From DATGUP01 sp035301265 (GTDB lineage: Bacteria > Bacillota > Bacilli > Bacillales > Amphibacillaceae): a stretch of 47,524 nt of DNA. Below are positions 35,013 through 42,995 of the stretch, one piece after another; the stretch's first letter is position 1; each line of letters begins with the position of its first letter. The notes under the pieces were generated by a model. That model was not told where the DNA came from, ran no database searches, and worked only from the letters and a program-made list of their open reading frames with translations. Made by a program: the position numbers and the translations under genes. The DNA lies in assembly GCA_035301265.1 (NCBI GenBank), contig DATGUP010000002.1, positions 1-47,524 of the forward strand, given 5' to 3'.

Positions 35013-37508
35013 ATGTCAAAGTTGAAAGATAATCAAGCTACACAAATCCTTAACATTATGGATACCTTGATCGAGGCGACTGAACACTTCGCTCAGTTGG
35101 TTAAGGAAAAAGAATTGTATCAGAGTATTCAAATCTTTAGTTCTATAGTAGATGGATTCGACGCTATTAATAAAGTGTTAACCCATTCACAAGTTAATGA
35201 TAATCAATTGCAAAGGGAAAAAATTGAACAGGCGATTCTCATGGTAGCTCGTGAACTTGAGAAAGGCCATTTCATCAAAATATCTGAGATTTTACAATTT
35301 ACTTTAATGCCGCAGCTCCGGAAATTGAAACGGGAATTTGCTGAGGTGTATGGCAATGATAATCAAAGCGAAAGACCGATTACAATAGGGATTTACCATT
35401 CCCAAGCGAACCCGAGACAAGTTTATCCAGATGAGCGTATTCGTGCATTAGTTCAGGAAGGGGAGCGCCAAGGTGCTAAACTTCTCTTTTTTTGTGCGGA
35501 TGACGTTGATTTTAACACTGAGCAAGTAACGGCCGACACGTATACAAATCATAAATGGCAACGTGTGACCCATGCGTTTCCAGATGTTATCAATAACCTC
35601 GGGGTCGGGATTCGCTCGCGTGTTGATAGAAAATTGCGCAGAATGATCCCTTTTACAAGTTTTTTCGTAGGAAATAAATTTTACTTACCCAAAAAATTAG
35701 TGACGTACCGGAAGTTTGCCAATCTATTAGTATTTTTTAAAGTGTGTACTGATGAAACGATTGTCCATGACTTTTTAAAAGAAAACAATAAGGCTGTGTT
35801 GAAACCAATTTTAGGCAGGCAAGGTGAACGTATTTATTTTGTTCAGAAAAAAGGCAATCACTATTCGGTATGGGAACATGATAAGGAACATATTATGGGC
35901 CGCTCCAAATTTAACGCATGGCTTCATCAAGTTGTTCTTAAGAAAAAAGGAAGTTATATCATCCAACGTTATATCCACAGCCGGACAAGGGACGATAGAC
36001 CGTATGATATTCGGGCTCATGTTCAAAAAAATGGTGAAGGCAAATGGGTCTTGACAAAGATTTATCCACGTATCGGAAATAAAAATAGTATTCTTAGTAA
36101 TATTAGCAAAGGCGGCAAAACAGAAGACTTGGAAGCTTTTCTAGAAAGAGAATTTGGGGAAATCGGCAAGGCATACCATAAGAAAATTCGCCAACTAGCC
36201 ATCGATTTAACATGGCATCTTGATAAACTACATGGATTCGTTCTCGATGAGTTAGGACTTGATCTTGCAATTGATGAAAACGGTCGTTTCCGGCTTCATG
36301 AAGTCAACAATGGTCCCCAATCGACGTATCATGAGACAGAAAGGGCAGCCAATACGATCGCCTATGCGATATATCTTGCTAAAAATGGCATTGTGCATAA
36401 TGATTTGCAAAAACAACCGATGATAAAAGGACAATTTAATGCGCGGACGTCCAATTTGCCTTGGGCGGAATTGGACAATCGCTACCGGATAGGCATGCTT
36501 GTGGACGAAAAAGAGGTCGATCAATTAGCCGTTGCCTGCGCTTATGTCGCCCATTATGAAAATGTGCATTTTTACTATTTCACTCCGAAAGATATCGATT
36601 TTAATGAAATGCTGATTCGAGGCTATTTTTATGAAAATAATGAATGGGTTGCTAAAATTGTTGATTATCCGGATGCTATATACGACCGCTTAAGGCTCAG
36701 AGGGATTAAAGGCTATAACGTGATCTATGAAGAATTGGAAGGCATACCGTTTACAAATGAGTTTTGCGGAAATTCAATTAGCAAACTCGAAGTCTATGAT
36801 AAATTGCAGGCTACAGGAAAACTGGATGATGTTTTAATACCATATCAGAAAGTAGATCGGGTGCGAGATATCTTTCGTTCTATTCAAGAATACGAAAAAA
36901 TTATTTTAAAACCTGAAGTTGGCTCCTTTGTGAGAGGTGTCCATTTTATTTCAAAAGTGAATCGTAATGAATACTTTGTTGCGGAAGGAGAAAATAAACA
37001 TCATTATGATGAGATGATGCTTAATAAATATTTAAAGGACTTGCTTAAAAAAGGAACGTTTATTGTACAAAAATATATTGAAACCCGAACGATAGACGGA
37101 CAACCGTTTGATATTCGGGTGCATATGATGAAAGACGGCAACGGAGAATGGTCGTTTGTCAATAACTACCCCAGAATTGGTATCCATCATGCATCTATAT
37201 CCATTACCCGAGAAGAGGGATATATTGGAAAAATATATGGCTTTTTGAAAAGAAATTTTGCAGAAAAAATTGCTAGAGAACTAGAATCTCATATTGAGGA
37301 ATTGGCATTAAAGGTGACTCATACGTTTGAAAGTTTGTATGAAAAGCGAATAAGTGAACTTGCGTTGGATTTAGCTATCGATAGAAAGGATGCCAAATTA
37401 TACCTCATTGAAATCAATGTGAATAAACCTGGTATTGTGTATTATGAATTCGACGTAGCCAGACACGCTATTCCTTACGCCATTTACTTAGCCGAAAGTT
37501 ACAATTGA
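35013..37508 (+). CDS. tandem YheC/YheD-type ATP-grasp protein
   Basis: 831 residues. Residues 1-118 are a helical domain that I do not recognise. Two YheC/YheD-like units follow (about 120-460 and 485-831). Each has the same ordered motifs: IQRYIHSRTRDDRPYDIRAH / VQKYIETRTIDGQPFDIRVH, then PRIG, then LGLDLAIDENG...EVNNGP / LALDLAIDRKD...EINVNKP, the acidic metal- and ATP-binding end of the ATP-grasp fold. Single-unit relatives are spore coat-associated proteins in Bacillus. The double unit, the N-terminal domain and the position directly before flagellin are unusual. ATP-grasp enzymes join a carboxylate to an amine or thiol; the substrate is unknown. ATG 35013 follows AGGGGTG. Confidence 0.85.
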   Translation: MSKLKDNQATQILNIMDTLIEATEHFAQLVKEKELYQSIQIFSSIVDGFDAINKVLTHSQVNDNQLQREKIEQAILMVARELEKGHFIKISEILQFTLMPQLRKLKREFAEVYGNDNQSERPITIGIYHSQANPRQVYPDERIRALVQEGERQGAKLLFFCADDVDFNTEQVTADTYTNHKWQRVTHAFPDVINNLGVGIRSRVDRKLRRMIPFTSFFVGNKFYLPKKLVTYRKFANLLVFFKVCTDETIVHDFLKENNKAVLKPILGRQGERIYFVQKKGNHYSVWEHDKEHIMGRSKFNAWLHQVVLKKKGSYIIQRYIHSRTRDDRPYDIRAHVQKNGEGKWVLTKIYPRIGNKNSILSNISKGGKTEDLEAFLEREFGEIGKAYHKKIRQLAIDLTWHLDKLHGFVLDELGLDLAIDENGRFRLHEVNNGPQSTYHETERAANTIAYAIYLAKNGIVHNDLQKQPMIKGQFNARTSNLPWAELDNRYRIGMLVDEKEVDQLAVACAYVAHYENVHFYYFTPKDIDFNEMLIRGYFYENNEWVAKIVDYPDAIYDRLRLRGIKGYNVIYEELEGIPFTNEFCGNSISKLEVYDKLQATGKLDDVLIPYQKVDRVRDIFRSIQEYEKIILKPEVGSFVRGVHFISKVNRNEYFVAEGENKHHYDEMMLNKYLKDLLKKGTFIVQKYIETRTIDGQPFDIRVHMMKDGNGEWSFVNNYPRIGIHHASISITREEGYIGKIYGFLKRNFAEKIARELESHIEELALKVTHTFESLYEKRISELALDLAIDRKDAKLYLIEINVNKPGIVYYEFDVARHAIPYAIYLAESYN

Positions 37509-37568
37509 ATGTGTATTGCGATATTCTTTTTTTCATGACAATCAAAAAAATTTTTTGCCAAAAAACCT

Positions 37569-37594
37569 TAAACATCTGCAAAATGTGCCGATAT
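37569..37594 (+). promoter_or_regulatory. sigma-D promoter of flagellin
   Basis: TAAA (37569-37572), 14-nt spacer, GCCGATAT (37587-37594): a perfect match to the sigma-D (FliA) consensus. Confidence 0.92.
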
Positions 37595-37680
37595 AAAAAA
37601 TGGATCATTCCGGATGATTAAATGCCATGGCTTGACTTTGGAGAATAGGTAAGGACATTCTGCTTTAACACAAAGTTTTG

Positions 37681-37754
37681 ATAATAACTCTTTTAAAGAG
37701 TTGTTATATACGGGGACACAAGGATGTGACCCGCAAAAAAATATTACACGGAGG
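37681..37754 (+). promoter_or_regulatory. hag leader: hairpin and CsrA-type sites
   Basis: A 13-bp stem (37681-37693 with 37695-37707, one G-U) is followed by ACAAGGATGT (37718-37727), an exact match to the CsrA consensus core, and then ACACGGAGG (37746-37754), where a second GGA overlaps the ribosome binding site. In B. subtilis CsrA binds two such sites in the hag leader and blocks translation until FliW releases it. Confidence 0.65.
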
Positions 37755-37765
37755 TAGATTTGGTT

Positions 37766-38608
37766 ATGATTATTAACCACAATATCGCGGCGTTGAACAC
37801 ACATCGCCAGCTATCTGCAAACAACAATGCAGTGCAAAGTTCATTGGAGAAACTTTCTTCGGGTCTGAAGATTAACCGTGCTGGAGATGACGCGGCAGGT
37901 CTGGCCATTTCGGAAAAAATGCGCGGGCAGATTCGCGGTTTGGAAATGGCAGAGAAAAACGCTCAAGACGGTATTTCGTTGATTCAAACGGCAGAGGGAG
38001 CACTGAATGAAACGCAAGCGATTTTACAACGCATGCGCGAATTAGCTGTCCAAAGCGCTAACGATACGAACACAGAAGAAGATCGTGAAGCCCTTCAAAA
38101 CGAAGTAGACGAGCTCGTTGAAGAAATTGACCGGATTGCGGATACGACAGAATTTAACACGCAAAAACTGTTGAATGGTGACCTTGATAATGAATCGTTA
38201 ACGTTTCACATCGGTGCCAATGAGGAGCAAAACATCGAACTATCGATTAGCGATATGAGTGCAGACGCTTTACTAAACCTCGGGGCAGGAGAAGGTAGTT
38301 CAGGTCGGCTAGACATTTCTTCACAAGACGCTGCAAACGAAGCGATTACGACGATTCAAGAAGCTATTAACACAGTATCTGAAGAAAGGGCTAAGCTTGG
38401 TGCCTATCAAAACCGCTTAGAGCACACGATCAATAACTTAGGTGCTTCTGCTGAAAACTTAACAGCTGCCGAATCACGCATTCGCGACGTTGACATGGCA
38501 AAAGAAATGATGGAGTTTACAAAGAACAATATCTTGACACAAGCGTCGCAAGCGATGCTCGCACAAGCGAACCAAACTCCACAAGGCGTCTTGCAATTGC
38601 TTCAGTAA
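37766..38608 (+). CDS. hag: flagellin
   Basis: 280 residues. The N-terminal D0/D1 region (MIINHNIAALNTHRQL, SSGLKINRAGDDAAGLAISEKMRGQIRGL) and C-terminal D1/D0 region (ENLTAAESRIRDVDMAKEMMEFTKNNILTQASQAMLAQANQ, ending in QGVLQLLQ) are canonical. The surface domain between them is short, so the filament protein is compact. TTG 37760 is in frame, but ATG 37766 gives the usual flagellin start. Monocistronic, with sigma-D promoter and terminator. Confidence 0.97.
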   Translation: MIINHNIAALNTHRQLSANNNAVQSSLEKLSSGLKINRAGDDAAGLAISEKMRGQIRGLEMAEKNAQDGISLIQTAEGALNETQAILQRMRELAVQSANDTNTEEDREALQNEVDELVEEIDRIADTTEFNTQKLLNGDLDNESLTFHIGANEEQNIELSISDMSADALLNLGAGEGSSGRLDISSQDAANEAITTIQEAINTVSEERAKLGAYQNRLEHTINNLGASAENLTAAESRIRDVDMAKEMMEFTKNNILTQASQAMLAQANQTPQGVLQLLQ

Positions 38609-38623
38609 TAAGTGTGAATTTAG

Positions 38624-38656
38624 AAAAGACCTTGGCCATATGGTTAAGGTCTTTTT
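38624..38656 (+). terminator. flagellin terminator
   Basis: AAAAGACCTT (38624-38633) pairs with AAGGTCTTTT (38646-38655), followed by TTTTT. It is also the end of the minus-strand fragment at 38644. Confidence 0.93.
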
Positions 38657-38838
38657 CGTTTGATTGACGCAAAAGGGTTCTTAGACGTCATGCCTTGTAC
38701 TTCGATTTGTAATTCTCCATTAGGTTTGGTCGGTAGTTCGGTTGCAATTATCCCTTCAAGTCGTGTAATGCTGCGAATTTTCCCATCTGTTCCATAATAC
38801 CTTTTACCATTTTGCACTTGCCATGCTCTTTCATAAAA
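38644..38838 (-). pseudogene. unidentified gene fragment
   Basis: An open minus-strand stretch of 64 codons after an in-frame TAA and with no start codon. It reads like real protein (GTDGKIRSITRLEGIIATEL, then NGELQIEVQGMTSKNPF). A separate +1 frame starts ATG just at its beginning, so a frameshift may have removed the N-terminus. Family not recognised. Its stop codon lies inside the flagellin terminator. Confidence 0.4.
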
Positions 38839-38909
38839 TTAGCTCATGCCATGCCACTGCCACCGGAAAGAATCGTTTCAATTTTTCGCTCATCTATCTT
38901 GTATTGCAA

Positions 38910-38960
38910 AGTACCTTGTGTTAATAGCATACTAACACAAGGTACTGTTTAATAAACAGT
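38910..38960. promoter_or_regulatory. two adjacent palindromes upstream of the padR remnant
   Basis: AGTACCTTGTGTTA (38910-38923) pairs perfectly with 38933-38946 over a 9-nt spacer. Directly after comes ACTGTTTA-A-TAAACAGT (38944-38960), also perfect. PadR proteins commonly bind such palindromes at their own promoter. Confidence 0.6.
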
Positions 38961-38989
38961 AGTGGTGCATCTAAATGAGGTGTTGAAAC

Positions 38990-39160
38990 ATGAATGTCCA
39001 AATTAAAAAAGGCATCTTAGAACTTTGTGTCCTTGCCCTTATTGATAAAGAGGACCATTACGGCTATGAACTCGTGCAAAAATATCCGAAAAGATATAAA
39101 ATTCTAAATAATTGATGTATCTACTTCTACAGCGATCGACGAAGGAAGGTTACTTAGGGA
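38990..39160 (+). pseudogene. padR-family regulator remnant
   Basis: ATG 38990 opens MNVQIKKGILELCVLALIDK, the start of PadR proteins, and stops at TGA 39113 after 41 codons. Immediately after, another frame gives LLQRSTKEGY, matching the recognition-helix region (LLRRLTKEGY) of the family. The intervening residues are deleted and the C-terminus is absent. No gene is seen in the rest of this gap to 39333. Confidence 0.7.
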
Positions 39161-39333
39161 TGGGTTCATTTTTAATTTTCTTCCCTTTTTCCGCGGTTTG
39201 ACGTTTGAGATCATCTCATTTCATTAGAGACGAATAACGGTCAAATTACGGTGGCGGAGATGTAGCAACTGGCTGTTTTGTTAGCACGCCGCTTAATCTT
39301 GTGCTATAAGGTTTGCAAAATTTTAACCAGGTT

Positions 39334-40062
39334 CTATTGCATAGTTGTTTTTCCCTTAATGATTTTATGCCATCTCCATAAACCGATAAATACAACTAGG
39401 GCCAATAAACCGAGATTTACATAGTACCAGAAACCGTCGCCGAGTAAATTGAGCGGTGTTTGGGCAGACGTTGCCTGATCGAGAAAAAGGTAGTTGGCAT
39501 CAAGAAGCGGATTGATGAAGAAGCCGACGACGGCTGCATAGGCAAGCAGCATGATGTAGACGTTCAGCATGGATTTCCAAGTTATCGTGATCGGACTTGT
39601 GATGACAACAAAGAAGCTTCCCCAGGAAATAGCACAATGATGAATGAAGAACTTCCAGAACCGAAAATGTGGGAAGTCATAGATCAGCTCAGGAGTTGCC
39701 ACCGCTAAAAACGCTGGGAAAAAGCCGATAAAGTAGACGATTTCAACTATCGTTTGATTGGAGGTGACAAGCGCAATGGCGCAGCAAATGCCGGCAATGC
39801 CGCATAGATGAAGCGGCAAAAATTCAGCCGCATTCCAAACGCCGTTTGCCATCGCCCAGATATGGTAAATGATTTCAGAAAATACGAGAATACCGAACAA
39901 GCCCCAGCGCAACGTTTGCAAAAGACTTTCGTTTGCCGTTATGCGTTTATGTTGCGAAAATAGGACGCCGACACCGAGAATATAAATGGTGAGAACGATG
40001 ATGTGACTTGTGCCAAGCCATACAAATGGAGCCCCACTTGCATCAGAAAGCCACTGTTGCAT
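39334..40062 (-). CDS. TIGR02206/YwaF-like integral membrane protein
   Basis: 242 residues with about seven hydrophobic helices. LPLHLCGIAGI and the central pattern fit the YwaF/TIGR02206 family; function unknown. ATG 40062 is chosen because CGGAGG lies 6 nt before it. It follows fabI on the same strand after a hairpin at 40084-40120. Confidence 0.82.
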   Translation of the reverse strand: MQQWLSDASGAPFVWLGTSHIIVLTIYILGVGVLFSQHKRITANESLLQTLRWGLFGILVFSEIIYHIWAMANGVWNAAEFLPLHLCGIAGICCAIALVTSNQTIVEIVYFIGFFPAFLAVATPELIYDFPHFRFWKFFIHHCAISWGSFFVVITSPITITWKSMLNVYIMLLAYAAVVGFFINPLLDANYLFLDQATSAQTPLNLLGDGFWYYVNLGLLALVVFIGLWRWHKIIKGKTTMQ

Positions 40063-40083
40063 GGAATACCTCCGTAAAAGAAT

Positions 40084-40120
40084 GGAGACACTCGGCTTAT
40101 CATGATGGGCGAGCGTCTCC
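40084..40120 (-). terminator. terminator of fabI
   Basis: An 11-bp stem (40084-40094 with 40110-40120, one mismatch); on the minus strand it is followed by ATTCTTTT. Confidence 0.65.
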
Positions 40121-40143
40121 ACAAAGTGGGTAGTTTATTTTTT

Positions 40144-40920
40144 TTAACCACCGATAATATGATAACCAGAATCAACGTGCAGAACTTCACCAGTAATTCC
40201 GCGTGCTAAGTCGCTCAAGAAAAACATTGTCGCATCGCCAACTTGATCTTGATCGACGTTGCGTCGTAACGGTGCTTTTTCTTCAATAACCGAGAATTTT
40301 TCATTAAATCCGGCCACCCCTTTAGCAGAAAGGGTGCGAATCGGGCCTGAAGAGATCGCATTAACCCGAATGCCGTATTTACCGACGTCTTCCGCAAGGT
40401 ATCGAACGCTTGCCTCTAATGATGCTTTAGCCACACCCATGACATTATAGTCTTGGATGACCCGTTCGGCACCGAGATAAGTTTGGGTGACAATGCTACC
40501 GCCTTCGGTCATCAATTGTTTGGCTGCTTTTGTAACAGCTACAAGTGAAAAGGCACTGATTTCCTGGGCGAGTAGGAAACCTTCGCGCGTTGTATCAGCA
40601 TATTCACCTTGCAAATCTTCTCGGTTAGCAAATGCCACAGAGTGAACAACCCCATGAATAACGCCGATTTTTTCTTTGATTTCGTCAAATGCTGAGGCAA
40701 TGCTGTCATCACTAGCCACATCACAGGTAACCATCAGTTTTGCTTCAATGTCGTGTTTTTCAAGCAGTTTGACGAGTTTCTTTCGCGAGCGTTCCTGACG
40801 GTTAGTAAAAATCAAGTTAGCGCCAGCACGGTGTAACGACTTGGTAATGCCCCAAGCAATGCTGCGTTCGTTAGCTACTCCCATGACAACAATGTTTTTT
40901 CCTTGCAATAGTTTTACCAT
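40144..40920 (-). CDS. fabI: enoyl-[acyl-carrier-protein] reductase (NADH) FabI
   Basis: 258 residues, normal length. It reduces the enoyl-ACP double bond at the last step of fatty-acid elongation. An NADH-binding start (GVANERSIAWGI) and the catalytic Tyr-x6-Lys (YNVMGVAK) are present, followed by SSGPIRTL. ATG 40920 follows GGAGG; the upstream in-frame codons have no site. No FapR operator was recognised before it. Confidence 0.96.
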   Translation of the reverse strand: MVKLLQGKNIVVMGVANERSIAWGITKSLHRAGANLIFTNRQERSRKKLVKLLEKHDIEAKLMVTCDVASDDSIASAFDEIKEKIGVIHGVVHSVAFANREDLQGEYADTTREGFLLAQEISAFSLVAVTKAAKQLMTEGGSIVTQTYLGAERVIQDYNVMGVAKASLEASVRYLAEDVGKYGIRVNAISSGPIRTLSAKGVAGFNEKFSVIEEKAPLRRNVDQDQVGDATMFFLSDLARGITGEVLHVDSGYHIIGG

Positions 40921-41067
40921 GTTTGGACCTCCATAGAGAAAAGATAGTGTGTACTTCATTATAACGCATCCGAAAGGTTTAGAATATCAATTAAACGTAA
41001 AAAGGGAAGAGGTGCCCTTAAGCCGATAGTTATTTAAAGAAACACGATAAATTTTTTCATTTTCCCC

Positions 41068-41096
41068 TTTACAAATGTATCGTTGCTATATATAAT
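41068..41096 (+). promoter_or_regulatory. promoter of the tRNA operon
   Basis: TTTACA (41068-41073), a 17-nt spacer and TATAAT (41091-41096), about 36 nt before tRNA-Glu. Confidence 0.8.
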
Positions 41097-41131
41097 AATA
41101 GTCGTCGGTAAAGGATAGTGTTTCAGTAAGT

Positions 41132-41206
<75 letters not shown>

Positions 41207-41288
41207 TAACTGAAAATTCAACTTATTACCGAATCAACATGAAAACATCGAGCATCTAAACACCAGGATGTTGTACAAAAGGTTATGA

Positions 41289-41364
41289 GCCGGCCTAGCT
41301 CAACTGGCAGAGCAACTGACTTGTAATCAGTAGGTTGGGGGTTCGAGTCCTCTGGCCGGCACCA
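41289..41364 (+). tRNA. tRNA-Thr (anticodon TGT)
   Basis: Acceptor stem GCCGGCC/GGCCGGC with CCA encoded; anticodon loop CTTGTAA contains TGT. A second Thr isoacceptor besides that at 870. Confidence 0.96.
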
Positions 41365-41382
41365 TTATGGTAATTTCAATCT

Positions 41383-41465
41383 GGAGGGGTAGCGAAGTGG
41401 CTAAACGCGGCGGACTGTAAATCCGCTCCCTTACGGGTTCGAGAGTTCGAATCTCTCCCCCTCCA
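41383..41465 (+). tRNA. tRNA-Tyr (anticodon GTA)
   Basis: 83 nt, acceptor stem GGAGGGG/CCCCTCC, anticodon loop CTGTAAA with GTA, and a long variable arm, as in bacterial tRNA-Tyr. CCA not encoded. Confidence 0.95.
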
Positions 41466-41557
41466 TTAGTTTTTATTTATTTCGCACGTATATTTCTATG
41501 ATGAAGAGAAACAATACGATAGTGGCCACGGAATCACTTTAAACATGATATGATTGT

Positions 41558-41628
41558 TGGGCTATAGCCAAGCGGTAAGGCAACGGGTTTTGGTCCCGTG
41601 AGCCCAGGTTCGAATCCTGGTAGCCCAG
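41558..41628 (+). tRNA. tRNA-Gln (anticodon TTG)
   Basis: Acceptor stem TGGGCTA/TAGCCCA, anticodon loop TTTTGGT with TTG. CCA is not fully encoded. Confidence 0.95.
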
Positions 41629-41684
41629 CCTTTTTTATGTTCAATATCAAAAACATACCAATTAAAAAGGCAGTTCCTGACATC

Positions 41685-41710
41685 TGAACTAAATCGGTAG
41701 AGCAGGCGTA
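41685..41710 (+). pseudogene. possible tRNA remnant (D-arm)
   Basis: TCGGTAGAGCA at 41694-41704 is identical to the D-arm of the tRNA-Lys downstream. No acceptor, anticodon or T-arm pairs with it. It lies in the 209-nt gap between tRNA-Gln and tRNA-Lys, which holds nothing else recognisable. Confidence 0.35.
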
Positions 41711-41837
41711 AACTTCATCGAAAAAAACAACTATGTGTAGCCTGCGAGGAGTGCAGCACCACTGAGCAGCATGCAACACGACGAGCATCCATACTTAATA
41801 GGCATACCAAAAGCAGCGGATGACTATTAAAACAAAC

Positions 41838-41910
41838 GAGCCATTAGCTCAGTCGGTAGAGCATCTGACTTTTAATCAGAGGGTCGCAGGTTCGATTCCT
41901 GCATGGCTCA
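41838..41910 (+). tRNA. tRNA-Lys (anticodon TTT)
   Basis: Acceptor stem GAGCCAT/ATGGCTC, anticodon loop CTTTTAA with TTT. CCA not encoded. Last of the cluster. Confidence 0.96.
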
Positions 41911-42053
41911 TTATATAAAATAAAGGTTCTTTTAACATTGAATGTTGCTATTTACAAAAAATGAGAACTTCCAGTTAATCGAAATCAGAGGCTCACATAT
42001 GTCACGTAGCTTTCTTCCACGATTGCGCCCGACCATTTAAAAGAAACTATGCT

Positions 42054-42461
42054 TTATGATTTTCTGAATCCGTAAAAAGCACGATAGCCAAGATTTTCAT
42101 AAAAAGAACGCGATGTACTAGTAGCAAGCATTTCAATCCTTGTAGTTGGATATTTATCATGAACATACTGTAGTAACTGCTTACCAATACCTAGTCCACG
42201 ATACCTTTTATGAATCAGCATTTCGCAAATAAATAGGCTGACATACCTATCAGTAAGGCCCCTAATATACCCGATTAGTTTTTCGTCCCTGTTTTTAACA
42301 ACATAGGCTACATTTGAGTTTTCCCATGCTTCTTTTGTATTGAGGTTGTTTGCAAGCGCAGTCCAGCCTGCTTCTTTGTTTAAATGCTGTATGTCACTAA
42401 AATCTACATTATCATATGGTTGAATAAATGCATGTGTATTTTCTTTTAGATCAATTCTCAC
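42054..42461 (-). CDS. GNAT-family N-acetyltransferase
   Basis: 135 residues, acetyl-CoA-dependent transferase fold. The acetyl-CoA-binding segment RYRGLGIGKQLLQYV and the C-terminal FYENLGYRAFYGF motif are clear. Substrate unknown. GGAGGGG lies before ATG 42461. It stands alone between the tRNA cluster and the mevalonate operon. Confidence 0.9.
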   Translation of the reverse strand: MRIDLKENTHAFIQPYDNVDFSDIQHLNKEAGWTALANNLNTKEAWENSNVAYVVKNRDEKLIGYIRGLTDRYVSLFICEMLIHKRYRGLGIGKQLLQYVHDKYPTTRIEMLATSTSRSFYENLGYRAFYGFRKS

Positions 42462-42995
42462 CTGAATCCCCTCCTAAATAAATTTTATTCTAATGATATC
42501 ATATGTTTTGGTGTTTTGTTCCTTGCATCACCGGGTTTTGCATACAACAGGGACTGTCTCCCGAGAGATATTTGAGCGTAAAACGTGGCCATCGTTACCC
42601 ATCTGTGAATGAGATCACATGACGCTTCTCTGCCGAGTTTATTTTTGAATCACGAGTATCCGCTGCTTTCGCCGTTATTCACCAATTGCGCTATTTATAA
42701 CGTTTCAGAGCAATTGTTCTAAAAATCAAATAAACAACAAGATGTAACAAAACCAATATGAAAAATGGACAAAATGTACTATTTTGCATAAATCAGGCTG
42801 CAGATGGACGACTCGTTTATTTGCATTTTAATGTATTCTTTTACATAATGAATATAGTTATGATATCCTGTGTATTCGTGCGCTAAAAACACTAGGACTC
42901 ATTTTGGCTTAAGGGTTGATGGATGAGCGCATCAATCAATATAATAATGTTATCGTCAAAATATATGAATACCATATGCAAAAGGATGTATGGGC
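42462..42995. other. non-coding region upstream of the mevalonate operon
   Basis: I see no gene. AT-rich sequence near 42830-42870 (TTTACA followed by TATGATAT) is a weak candidate promoter for the operon. Confidence 0.5.

Noticed and set aside
40921..41067. FapR operator before fabI
   Set aside because: FabI genes in Bacillus are often under FapR, but no match to its 17-bp site was visible.
41534..41788. Minus-strand open frame of 84 codons containing PGFEPGLTGPKPVALPLGY
   Set aside because: It is the antisense of tRNA-Gln, a well-known false translation, and it also spans the non-coding gap.
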